Shown here piece by piece: positions 22,804 to 33,740 of a DNA stretch of 64,000 bases. Position 1 is the first letter of the stretch; each line of letters opens with the position of its first letter. Both the position numbers and the translations under genes were made by a program. This DNA is from Favolaschia claudopus (taxonomy: Eukaryota; Basidiomycota; Agaricomycetes; Agaricales; Mycenaceae), in assembly GCA_037176885.1 (NCBI GenBank), contig JAWWNJ010000028.1, forward strand, positions 1,736,001 to 1,800,000. Direction: 5' to 3'. The notes beneath the pieces are model-generated. The model did not search any database. It was not told where the DNA came from and worked only from the letters and a program-made list of their open reading frames with translations.

Positions 22804-25375
22804 ATGGCTAAAAACAAGAAGCGTACACGGCAACGCGTGCCCAAAGAAAATCGAAAAAACCTGCGGCTATGGGCGGAGGGGGCTCGAGAGACCATTTTGA
22901 CGCCGCATCTGGACGCCTACCAGGCAGCGCTTGACCAAGGTCGTCGACAGGAGAGAAAAATGTTAAAAAAGATTTGTCGCGAATTCCATGCACGGGTCGA
23001 CTGGAGAACAAAAGACCATGAGGAGCCGATGCTGAGTGAGTGGGACCCGGCGGGGATCGCGACCGAGGAACAGCTGTCTGAGGACGACGAGGCGGCGAAA
23101 AGGGCGCGTATTGAGGAGCTTAACAAGGTAAGTCACATTGTCACGCGTTACAGCACTCCCACGCTCATGTCTTCTTCAGCGTATCCGACGTTGGTTCATG
23201 TATCGGCTCAAAAAACTTCGAAAAAGCCAGCGCACGGGTAAAGATATAGATCCAAGACGAGACCCCTACTCTGTTCTAATGGCGAATCTGTCCGGCGTAA
23301 CTTCGCCCCCCAAAGCGCTTCAAGCTTATCAACAGTTTATGCGTGAATCGTATGAAGAGAAGGTTGCTCCAGTTGTCGCCCAGCGGTGGGAGCAAGAGAG
23401 ACTTGAGAACAGCAAGGTGTCTGAACGCACGAAGGAACCCAAGGCAGGATTCCGAGCCGAGGTTGCGCGCGAGGTCTTTGCTCGGCTATCTGACGACGAG
23501 CGGAAAGCTATTGGAGATAGGGCCAAGAAGGAAGCTGCCGTCGCGAAAGCGGCGTACCTTGATATGCTCAAAAGTCCCCCGTCCCAGAGCCCGGAAGCGC
23601 GTCACCGGTTCGTTTCTATTAGAACTTCACTTTGTTCCACAACTAATTCATTTCGCAGGTGTATCGAAAACGTCCCTGACTTCATGGGCCCCATTCTTCA
23701 GGGTCTTCATACTCACACCGGCCTTCATGCGACCCTCATTATGGGTGGACCCATGCCTGAATTTGGGGGTGAAATCCGCACGCTCCAGTACATTCTTCTC
23801 AGTTCTTTTGACATTTCCTCGATAATCATATTATACTAGTGTTTCTTACGGCCGTAATCTCACGACGCTTGGTCCGCACTGGCCGCAGTGGGATAAAAAT
23901 CGGTTCGGGGAGGTCACCAAATTCATGACTGAATATCTGCATACCGCGTATAGTGAGTGCACATTGCTATCGCCAAATGATTTCTAATTGGGATTCCATT
24001 TCGCAGCTCCCCAACAGTGTGCGCAATCTGCTCTCAACACAGCTCCCGACCTCAGCGGAGCATCTTACACCATCAATGACGCGCCTGATGACAACAACTC
24101 CGACTCGTCGAGCGACTCCGACTCTTCCGATACCGATTCTTCGGACTCCGACTCTGAGTCAGATCAAGAAGAGGAGGCGCGTACTCGTAAGAAACGGAAG
24201 ACAAATAAGGAGAACGAAAACAGCAGTGGTAGGTGGCACTTAATTCGTAGTCTTAGATGGTCATTAGACTGATGCTATAAACCACAGGGAGCGCATCCGC
24301 ATACACGTTCATTTCGGAGGAGGAACGGCAGCAAAATATACTTCGAAACAAGACGCTGCTAGACCAGCTCAAGTCCAACGTTGCCGGTGACCTCAATGCA
24401 TTGAAAGGCGACATGCGAAAGAAACCGACTCCGAAAAGTAAAACCTCCTCTCGCTCTACTAAGGCTACGGTTCAATCCACTCGTGAGACGCGGTCGTCGA
24501 GGTCGAAAACCAATGGTACTGTCCCTCAACAAAACTCCGAAACCGATCCAAGCTCCTCTTTGGCCCGCGAAATACCGGCTGCCTTGGCGGCGCAACAATC
24601 ATTGACGACAAACAGTTTGCCTAGCGACCATCCAGCTGCAGCTCCCGAGGGACCTGCCGCTCCCGAGGAAACTCTTGACTCCTTCGCCGCTTGTGACTCA
24701 CCCCCGAGTCAGGACCCCTCCCATGCCGACGATTCGTCTTCGCCGCTACCTCCCCTGTCTCGCGCAGCACATTCCGCCATCACTACTAGTGCGAAGACTC
24801 GCGCGTCAACGGCTCAAGCGACGCCCTCGCCCTCGACGGGCTATCCTGCCTGCCCTCCAAACGCGGCCAAATGGTTTGCTGATGCGCACGCAGCGCTAAC
24901 CAGTACCGACCTCGGTTACCATTACCATGCGGTCGTGGCAGCCTGGGCTCGCATGGAGGTCGCGTCTCGGTTTGAAAATAGCCCTAACAATCTCCCATCC
25001 AAACTTCGTCCGAGGCAAGTTGGAGCCTGGATTTCACGCAATCGACGCGGTGTGGAGATTGTGAAGCAACCTGCTGAATATGCAGCTCAATGGCAGTCAT
25101 GGTGGGATTCCTTACAGCCCTCATGGCGAATCAAGGATAAGGGCGGGAATTGGGCTGTCACTGCATCTTACGGCGGTGGAGGACGAGAATGGGGGCCGTT
25201 ATATCGCTGGGGCGTCAACGGTGCTTTGACGATTGTCGCATCTTTATATTTCTGGGGTTTGGGTGTCGTGTCGCAGGAGGAATTTCTTCCGGTGTGGGAA
25301 TCGGCAGTTCAGGATGTTTGTTGGATGTTCGAGGGAATGGCTGCTTATTATGAGATGTTCAAGGGCAAATTCTAG
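22804..25375 (+). CDS. Large protein of an Agaricomycete-type unknown family, 767 aa
   Basis: Six exons (22804-23127, 23180-23607, 23659-23787, 23840-23952, 24007-24228, 24288-25375) sum to 768 codons. A basic N-terminus leads to an HMG-box-like helical stretch (KALQAYQQFM, then RAEVAREVFARLSDDERKAI). A Ser/Asp/Glu spacer and a Pro/Ser-rich linker follow. The C-terminal about 190 residues carry the family signature: LRPRQVGAWISRNR, then QWQSWWDSLQPSWR, then RWGVNGALTIVASLYFWG. I recognise this C-terminal pattern as widespread in Agaricomycete genomes but know no function for it. No signal peptide or clear membrane segment is present. Confidence 0.75.
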
Positions 25376-26187
25376 TAGTTTTTCATTCATACAATAATGA
25401 TTCGCATCTTGACGCTGTCTTGGGACTTCGTAAATCTTGCTCCAATGCTTTTCGAAATCCCACGGGCTGACATAAGGAAGACTTGAGAATTGTCGGAAGT
25501 TCGAGATTCAAACTGTAGATGTCGGGATTCCAAAATTCAGACAGTGATATGGACAAATGGACCAAGCTAATCGAATATTTGAAGAAAGAGTATTCAAGAA
25601 CATGCCTATCTGCAAAACATCACCGTGTTTGTGTCAGAGATTCACTGAAAAGCGCGCGGCGGGATCAACTGACGTCAAGTAGCGTGGGAATGCGGCGGGC
25701 GAAGAAACAAAATAATTTGAACAACGTCCTTTCAGAGAAAACTCCGCTTCTTGGTATGGAGGATAATGAAATTCGATATCTAAGACGCTGGCTTTAGTCC
25801 TTGTGGCTAATAACACGGTGAACGGGGTCGGGGGATGCCGAATGAGGATCAGGCGCATCATTTCGGGTGCAAAGATGATAACCGAAGATTTCGGGATGAG
25901 AAATTTGAGGGAGCAGGGTCGACGGATGAGTGAAAGAAGATGGGAGCGGCTGCCTTTCTATCCAGTGGTAGAATTAGTGGCGGGAATAGGGTGCGGGATG
26001 GTCGTGAGAATATACACGGGAAATGCCGAGCGTCGGCAATCTGATTTGGAGCGTCCAGTGTTTCGATGTCGGAAGGCGCTTCCAGTGAAACCCTGCGCAA
26101 AATGAGCTACAAGGGTGGGATTGGTAGTGGGAATAGGGTCGGTGGATGCCGAGGGCGGACGATACTGATTGCGCACCAAATTTTCCT
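25376..26187. other. Gene-free; diverged minisatellite-like sequence at its end
   Basis: No supported gene. From about 25960 the sequence shows diverged pieces of the 113-bp unit that becomes regular at 26188. Confidence 0.4.
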
Positions 26188-26620
26188 GATTGCGCACCAA
26201 ATTTGATGTCGGCAAGGTGGTCGGTAAAGCCCGGTGCGCAAAATCAGGCGCAACAGAGGCGTGGGAAGGTTGCCAGTGGATGCCGAGGGTGGAGGATGCT
26301 GATTGCGCACCAAATTTGATGTCGGGAAGGTGGTCGGTAAAGCCCGGTGCGCAAAATCAGGCGCAAGAGAGGCGTGGGAAGGTTGCCAGTGGATGCCGAG
26401 GGTGGAGGATGCTGATTGCGCACCAAATTTGATGTCGGGAAGGAGGTCGGTAAAGCCCGGTGCGCAAAATCAAGCACAAGAGAGGCGTGGGAAGGTTGCC
26501 AGTGGATGCCGAGGGTGGAGGATGCTGATTGCGCACCAAATTTGATGTCGGGAAGGTGGTCGGTAAAGCCCGGAGCGCAAAATCAGGCGCAACAGAGGCG
26601 TGGGAAGAGTCGCAGTGAAT
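26188..26620. repeat. Minisatellite with 113-bp unit, about 3.8 copies
   Basis: Units begin with GATTGCGCACCAAATTTGAT at 26188, 26301, 26414 and 26527, giving an exact 113-bp period and few substitutions. The last unit diverges after about 26610. Because 113 is not a multiple of three, the long open frames through it on both strands are artefacts of the repeat. Confidence 0.92.
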
Positions 26621-27024
26621 GGAGGACGAAGCGCGCCGTATTTTGATGTCGGGACGATGTCGTGGGAATGCGCTATCGACGGTGGGCGGGAGCTGATGCC
26701 CAAAATCCCCATCGGAACGAGCTGCTGTGATACCCATTTGGTTCGTGTGAAGTATCTCGAAAATGGGAACCATCAATGTGAATACAGAATCCTCAAAAAT
26801 CGGTGCCATCAATGTGAATCAAATGTGAATACAGAATTCGCACCCAAAGCCAACCTGCAAAAAATTTCCCCGCAAAATCAGAGCGCGAAATCAGATACCA
26901 AACACCTACAAACCTAAAAAATGCAGTGACGGGCGAGTAGGATAGCACCCAAGCAATTGGCTGGGGACGTGGTTTTTGAAAATGGCGCCCATGGCTGCGT
27001 ACGGGAAATTTTGGCTATATATTA

Positions 27025-27237
27025 GTGCTAGGGCTCGATCTGTACAAAACTCGTGGGAATGAGGATCCGCTCCCAGGCTGGTGGCCGAAAGCTGTTGTGT
27101 CTGTGTTTCTTGTCGGTATCCCTCTCTATGTCATTGCCCGACTCTTCCTGCTCGTCCTCCCATTTCTTGCTCTGCGTTCGCTTGAACCAGCAGTGTTCAT
27201 TGACATCAGCTGGGTAAAATACATCCCCCACTTGTGA
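27025..27237 (+). pseudogene. 3' stub of the membrane protein family (copy D)
   Basis: The frame ends with the family's C-terminal segment: VVSVFLVGIPLYVIARLFLL, then LALRSLEPAV and the terminal KYIPHL, with the stop at 27235-27237. Nothing upstream matches the rest of the family, so only the last roughly 60 codons remain. The sequence after the stop is similar to that after copy B, so the duplicated block included the 3' UTR. Confidence 0.75.
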
Positions 27238-28292
27238 TCTATTGTGACCTGAACCCTCCCCGGTACGTCCTGATTCTCATTGTTCAAAATTCTGTGATCT
27301 GACTTGGGGTGTTCCCAACACATTTTGAGCTCAGATTTTCAAGGCTTTACAAAAGGCGGAAAAAGATTCTACTCTGGGATCAGAACACAATCTCCATCGT
27401 CCTTATCGCCAGAAACTCAAGATATAGCTCCTCCTTCTCCTTATATTGAAGTCGTTTCAATGCTTTTTTACCGCCTGGGTGATTTGTTCAATTTTGAAAT
27501 ACACAAGTCTGAAACATCTTGGAAGCGACATGCCACATATATTCTAATTCCCCTAATCTGCGAACAAGCTATTTCAGTCATAGATAGATGTTAGGAGATA
27601 CATGTGATGAGAACAGTTGAGGAAATCTCGGATTATACAAGGTTTGTCGGTCTGAACTAGGCACATTCGAACAGAAGACCGTCGCGGACCCTACCTTGTT
27701 CCAAATGAGGCAAATCATTGTAACAAGGGTACAATATCCTCACAATCACAGTAGAACAGTACAACACACTTTGTTCCATATTGGGGCCAACGGTAACAAT
27801 TCCTGCGCCGAATGTTGTACATGTCCGGTCTAAGTTCTTGTTTCGGGAGCCCTTATTCCCAATATGGAATACTGCAGTGTGTTGTATTCCATTATGAGTA
27901 GTCTGATATTTGATCTGATAATTTTACACTTCGGCTGTGATTCGGATAAATAAGGACCAATACCCATGATTTTGTGAGACTTTGTGGGCGACACAAAACC
28001 CAAATGAACAATTTAAATCGGACTACTCTTTGGGTCGACCAATAAGCTTAGTCAAGTTTCTTTGGCATAGGTACATTGGATGGATCCAAATTTCCGTATT
28101 TGTGGTCTGGGTTTTATTGACAGGTTGCCACGCCTTGTACTCAACCTATTTCCAGCGACATACGCCGCAAAGCGTGGTTGATGTGGGGAGAGGTATTTGT
28201 ATGCGGGACTCAGCAGGTGATATCCTCCTACAACACCCTCTCGACCGCTCAACTCTCTGGCTTGTCACATCCCTTCGCTTCGAACTCTTCAA
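27238..28292. other. Intergenic between membrane-family copies D and B
   Basis: Begins with 3'-flank sequence shared with copy B. It contains an inverted repeat at 27755-27890; otherwise no gene is recognised. Confidence 0.4.
27755..27890. repeat. Imperfect inverted repeat, MITE-like
   Basis: A left arm of about 31 bp ending GTTCCATATTGGG (27755-27785) pairs with a right arm beginning CCCAATATGGAA (27857-27890), enclosing about 70 bp. No target duplication is obvious. Confidence 0.45.
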
Positions 28293-30057
28293 ATGACTAT
28301 GGACAACAACACTTGTACAGACATTGACAAATGCCGAACCCTCTACGACATCGTGTGGGCTTGTCTCACGACAATATTTGCCTGCATTTGGGTTTCGGTG
28401 CATCCAAACATGCCTCCACAGCCTAGTAGAGAGATCCCTCCTCCTCACAACTGCTTAGCCTGCTGGTGTCGGTACAAGTTTCTAGGTGCTTGGGACGGGA
28501 CTGCCGGGAGCCGCCGAAGGCTGAGGTTGATGCTGGTTGCGCTCATTGCCCCAGAGATAATGGTGGCCTTTGCTGCACGTCAATGGTTTTCGGCAAGAAG
28601 GTTTTCAAAGGGTCAGAGATTTTCAATCAGAATCATCAGACTATCTTCCACAAAGCCTAACTCTCGAATTAGCGCATGAAATCTCTCTTACCCATGGATT
28701 TTTCTACTCGATGGGGGGATTTGTCGACACCAAAGGCTACCCCATCATCGGTGAAAAAAGAGTCACTCCTTCGGTTCTCGCTGCTATCATAGCAGTCCCA
28801 GAGGCTGACCTCGAGGACAAAAGCAAACGTGATGGACTTGCCAAACTATTGGCTGTTACCCAAATTCTCCGGGTTGTCGCACAAAGCTTGGCACGATGGA
28901 ACCAAGATCTGGCCATTACATCCCTGGAAATTGCAACAGTTGCATATGCTGTCGTAACCACATTCATGTGGTTCTTCTGGATGAGCAAACCACTTGACAC
29001 TCAAACGACCATACAAATTGCTGTTGAAACCCCCGATTATGCACAGGGAGGCACCGTCGCCTGGTTTCACACAAAAGACTCGTGGAATGCTATGGATAGA
29101 TTTCTAGGGATGTTGATTGGTTATTCTCAATCCTTTGACACACGCAACCTCAAGAATGTACCCGTCTTTTTTTCTCCGCCTGAGGATTGGCACCTCGTGG
29201 CACGCACCGCATTCAGATTTGAATGTGCTGTAGGCAAGGTAGATCAAGCTGTGGTGATATTCTAGAGAGATCGGGAAGAGGAATCTCAAATCCAATTTAC
29301 CTTGAATTTGAGATTCAAGTGAATATAAAATATTCACGCAAGATTTTGTGGTTGTGTGTGGAGGGTTTGGCCGTCTCGGTTTGACCGAGGGCTTTGCCGC
29401 CGATCCCGAAGAAAGGCGACAAAAGCCGAGTCAGAGGGCACCGGAACACGAGCCCGACCAAACCCGGACGCAGCAGGAAGAGCCGAGGGCACTGAGTGAC
29501 CCCGGAGCAACCTGAGCGTAAGCTCAAAACAGAAAGAGGAGGGCGGGTGGGGAAACAAAAATATGAGGCGACGCGTCGAATTAACGCGTCGAGTTCACGA
29601 TGATCGAGGGAGGAAGCAAGAGCTCAGAGGTGGCTATACAAGTAGCCCCATATGGGCTATAATGATCGAATATCTTTTCCGCTTTCTCTCTTCCTTGCCT
29701 CCCACTTAGGCCGCCTCGCAAGCTCGGCTTGCCTTAGCTCCCACTATAGCTTTTGGTGCCATCCACTGTATGGCTTGGGATACTAAATTCCCTTCCATGG
29801 CCGAGAAATGGATGTGGTGTTTGTCGGCAGTCGTGGTGACAGTAGTACCTGTTGTGTTGCTGGTGGTTGGGGACCCTGATATCCCACTTCCAGACTGGTT
29901 GGGCACAGGTATCTGGTATCTAGCAGTCTTTGTTGGTGTCCCTCTCTATGTTGTTGCCCGACTGGCCCTCCTCGGCCTCCCATTTACCACCCTACGCGCA
30001 CTTGAACCAGCAGTTCTCATTAACGTTAGGTGGGAAAAATATATCCCCCATTTGTAA
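28293..30057 (+). pseudogene. Membrane protein family copy B, interrupted by a 0.5-kb insertion
   Basis: The first exon begins at ATG 28293 and contains CRTLYDIVWACLTTIFAC and LMLVALIAPEIM; an intron of about 60 nt follows near 28612. The second exon carries HGFFYSMGGFVD, QILRVVAQSL, WFFWMSKPLD and VPVFFSPPEDW. At 29233 the frame runs into foreign sequence with a stop soon after. The family resumes at about 29745 with IAFGAIHCMAW and continues through PLYVVARLALLGLPF to the terminal KYIPHL. Apart from the insertion the frame is open, so this copy decayed late. The N-terminal signal peptide of the intact copy is not visible. Confidence 0.78.
29233..29743. mobile_element. 0.5-kb insertion in copy B, solo-LTR-like
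   Basis: The foreign segment lies between CTGTA (29228-29232) and CTATA (29744-29748), a possible 5-bp target duplication with one change. It has no coding frame, ends in CA, and contains a TATAATG-type promoter-like stretch near 29660, which suggests a solo LTR. Clear TG...CA ends and a perfect duplication are missing, so the class is uncertain. Confidence 0.45.
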
Positions 30058-31271
30058 TGTGCTTGGGCATAAACCGTGCCAGGTATGTGGTGATTCTCCG
30101 TGTTTGACATTTCTCTCCTCTGACTCGCATTTTCACCAGAAAATTTCAGACCCCGAATTCCAAGGTTCTACAACTGTCGGAAAGAGATTCTACTGAGTAC
30201 TGTCCATCCCCCTCCTAGCCAGCCGATACTTCTCCTCCTTCTGCTCCTTCAACTGTTTACATCGAACCTTGATACTTGTGTATGGTGGTTGGTTTGAGTC
30301 GAACGAGTCGAAGAGTGCAGCATCTCTTAATAACAAGCTAGTTCTCCATTCATGACAGCAGCCTGCGTATTCTAGCTCGTATCTTAACACGATTCCAACA
30401 CGATTCCTCAAATTTCACGCGCATATTTACGAGTACTTTATGTAGTCATTCTTTTAATTCTTAAGCACTATGAGCACATCTCATTACCATTGCCGCCATT
30501 CTATTTCTACAAAATCAATACTACTCTCCGTCCTTCGCCGTTGATCACCTGCATTGCACTATGTGTATACTTCGCATCGAGCCTCAAACTTGCGCGTGGA
30601 TGGATTGTTTGTGGGGTGGCTGATCAGGCTGTTTCTTAGTTCAGCAGCCATCCACGCTTCAGTTCCCGTGTCTCATTATCAGCCCCAACCAACAACAAAA
30701 AAGAATAGTCAATGGCAGTCATGAACTCGAAATTTAACTGTACATGTGAGTCTTCGGGCTGAGTTTGCAATCTCGGCTCGTCACTGTAACCATAGTGCTG
30801 AATTTTCTTCCTGAATCTTCTCATTTGCCTCCCTCGCAATGCGCCGCGAACTCTCGGCGACATCAAACGCGTTGGTCACATGATCGCGTTCGGATGATCA
30901 AATACAAACAAGCGTAAGCAGCCCACGTTTTGCTTCCTTCCCTAATTTCACTCTCCGAGCCTGGAGCCAGTCCGAGTCGGCTCTCAAGCGCCGACACGAC
31001 ACCGAAAGGTCAACCTGCTCATTGATGTATGAGGAATCTTCACGTCGAGTCTCTCAGCTAGCTCGCTGTTGCCATTGGCTAGCCCCGATGCCAGTGCACA
31101 CTACCACCCGGCATGAAAGCACGTCAACCCCCCGCGGCGGACCTATCTTTGACAACAACATGAACGGCAGGATGATGTCTTTTGGGTGAATTCTATCCAT
31201 TTTTGTGAGGCTTTGGCCGGTTTCTTTTCATTTTACTCAATTTCTCATCTTACCCCTCGTTCCCCCCGCAG
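30058..31271. other. Intergenic; 3' flank of copy B, otherwise no recognised feature
   Basis: The first about 130 bp resemble the flank after copy D. A missing 5' exon of the following putative gene may lie near 31150-31185, ending at a GTGAAT donor. Confidence 0.35.
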
Positions 31272-32075
31272 ACCGTGCCGTACGCCCCAGAAATAGATGG
31301 TGCCCGCCCTCTAGTAGACTCCTTTGCAGAAATATGTTGGGCTCATGCGAAAAAGCACTCGTTCAGTGTAAGCGATGCGCAAAGGACTATTAGAAGACCA
31401 TCAGGGCCAAAGTGGGATGCTCATGGTCGAGGTGAGGTATCATGAAAGGTGCGTGTTTCGTGGCTGTCCTTTATTTATCTAACGTCTCCTCTCCCAGGTG
31501 TCAATGCCTTTTGTCTGCACCACCGATACCCAGGCGTGTCCGTAGGGTCGTCTGCTTTCGGCCCAGGCGACTCGGAGCGCCACCTTTCAGTCACCAAATC
31601 GCGTCATCTCTCACAGCGCGAGCCGTTGTACCAATGCCAGCGGCAGCATCGATTCCTGCTTGCTATCGATGTCCGTCGCCCCGATTCGGATGGGACGCAG
31701 GCGCGGGAGCGCTCCGGGAAGAGCTCATCGTCTCTCGGCCCAGGGCGTCTGGTTCAGGCTGCGGAACGGTATGCCTACGAGCGCGAGAATACGAGCAACG
31801 GTGTGGGCCGGTTTGATTTATCTCGAGATAGAAAGGTATGTCGTGCGGCCTATTCTTTCGATCGTTCATATGCTAATTCGTTCCCTATAGATCAGATGGG
31901 TTGGTCAGGCTCTTTTCGATGAGCTCGTCGTTATCAGCTCGGTAGTCAACGTTGCTGGTGGGTATAGTTTCTCATTCACCACCATCTACATTAATTGACG
32001 CGCCGCCTAGATCTGCGCCGTATCACTGACGACGCAATTCAGAGCTTGAAGACGTACCGCGGTACGACGGTATAG
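31272..32075 (+). CDS. Putative spliced gene of unknown family, 5' end missing
   Basis: Exons 31272-31431, 31498-31835, 31891-31957 and 32011-32075 join through three GT-AG introns with perfect phase and end in TAG (210 codons). Notable segments are EICWAHAKKHSF, VGRFDLSRDRK, IRWVGQALFDELVVI and DLRRITDDAIQSL. No ATG precedes the first exon in frame, so a 5' exon is missing or the gene is truncated. No family is recognised. Confidence 0.38.
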
Positions 32076-33673
32076 GACACAAGCGCAATCCTTCCAGCCA
32101 ACGACGTCTCACACACATCGCAGACGACAACACGTGTACACTCTTATCGTCCTCCCCACCTCCGCAGTGCCACTCCCCGATGGCATTGCCTTGCACCGCG
32201 CACGATTTCAGACGCTGACACATACCCGCGTACCTCGATTCGGCGTCATCCACGCCTGGACGTCTCGGCAAGATGTACAGGCCACGCTAGCTTTGTGGTG
32301 GATAAGAGCAGCGTTGTGTCGGAGAGCTGGAATGGAGGTGCAGGGAAAGACCGATGCGATGTCATGCTACATCCTCGTGTAATGTTATAAATTGTTCAGT
32401 CTCACAGAAGCCGAGCTCAAGCGCCGAGGAATGGTAAGGTGTCTACAGTCACTTGTTGCTGCTCCTACCTAACTGACCGCTTCTCTCCCGCGTGTTCGTC
32501 TCTCAGTGCCGCCGGAATGTTTACATGACCAACCGATCTAGATCTATGGGCATTGCTTCTCCTTCCTTGATCGGGGTTTTCCATACTGGGTACGTGGAAT
32601 TGGGGTGTGCTGGCGTGCCAAAGATTGAAGAGGATTCGCGGCAAGCGCGATGTCGTTCTTCTTCAGCATGACGAAGGTCATCCGTGGCTCAATTTTATCA
32701 CAGTCCAAGTCCTTTTTCTGATGCACGCCTGCCCTTGCCCTTACTATTTTCATACAATTATCCTTTCACTGCGTGGACTAGGCTTGGATATTTATCTCAC
32801 GATCAAGACTCGATCCCAGGATTCAATCAAACTTAACTGCCTGTACGCGGACTTGAGTCTCACATACTATCTACAGCTCTCCCTCTGACCGCAAATTGGG
32901 CGAAGAGACAGCTCCCAATCGATACCCAAATTCAAATTGGGAGGCCGAATATCCCTTTTGGGATGTGACGAGTGCGACAGATGACCCTTGTCTTGTACCT
33001 CTCCAAGTCAACAACGAGACGGCGAGAGTATTGACGCAGATTCGACGTTTTCGCTGTTCTTCCGGCATTGTTTTGGGTTTGTTCTCCGCTCTGGCTTTTC
33101 GGCGATCGTGATGCTTGGATCGCCTTTGTCTGGTCGAGCGTCGACACTGGGTGACCGAAACGACGCAAAAACGACGCGGGGAGCGACAGAGATTCAGCCT
33201 TCCGGCATGCTCTTGGATTTTTCTCTTCTGTGACTTTCTGTTCTTTGCTGGTCCAGGTTTCTGGCACCCCGCTCAACGTTGGGAGCGACGGTGGTTTTCG
33301 ACGGTAGGGGGGTGCTCAGCTGTGGGCACGAATGATACTCTTCTTCTCGTGGGTTCTCGAGTTCCTCGCGACGTGTGCGTGCCCAGAGCAACGGCTCTAT
33401 GCACCTATGCGTCTGACCGCCGGCACGCCGGCGCATGGAATAAGGGTTGTCTTCATGATATTGTGGCGCTTAAACACTTATCAAGCGCTCACTTTCCGCT
33501 TGGGTAGGGACGGGGACTTTTCGAGTCTTTAGATCGAAACACGGTGGAGCTCGAAAGCGTCTGCTACTTGAAACGCTCGTCCAGATTTTCGCAATTTTCG
33601 TCCGACTACGGGCGTGGGCGTCAATCACGCGAAGCACTGTGTACACGGGGTGAAGGTAATTTTGCTGCGTTTG
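32076..33673. other. No gene recognised
   Basis: Several short frames occur on both strands without motifs or coherent splice patterns. The end serves as promoter of membrane copy C. Confidence 0.4.
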
Positions 33674-33680
33674 TATAAAT
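33674..33680 (+). promoter_or_regulatory. TATA box of membrane copy C
   Basis: TATAAAT lies 61 nt upstream of the proposed ATG at 33741. A nearer ATG at 33682 opens only a 22-codon frame. Confidence 0.55.
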
Positions 33681-33740
33681 AATGGAGCCCATTTTTCTTT
33701 GGCCGCCTCCACACTGGCATACTTCCTCGACCGCACGCCC

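Noticed and set aside
26190..26650. Overlapping open frames of 68-151 codons on both strands
   Set aside because: They are generated by the 113-bp repeat passing through all three frames; no codon structure or start context.
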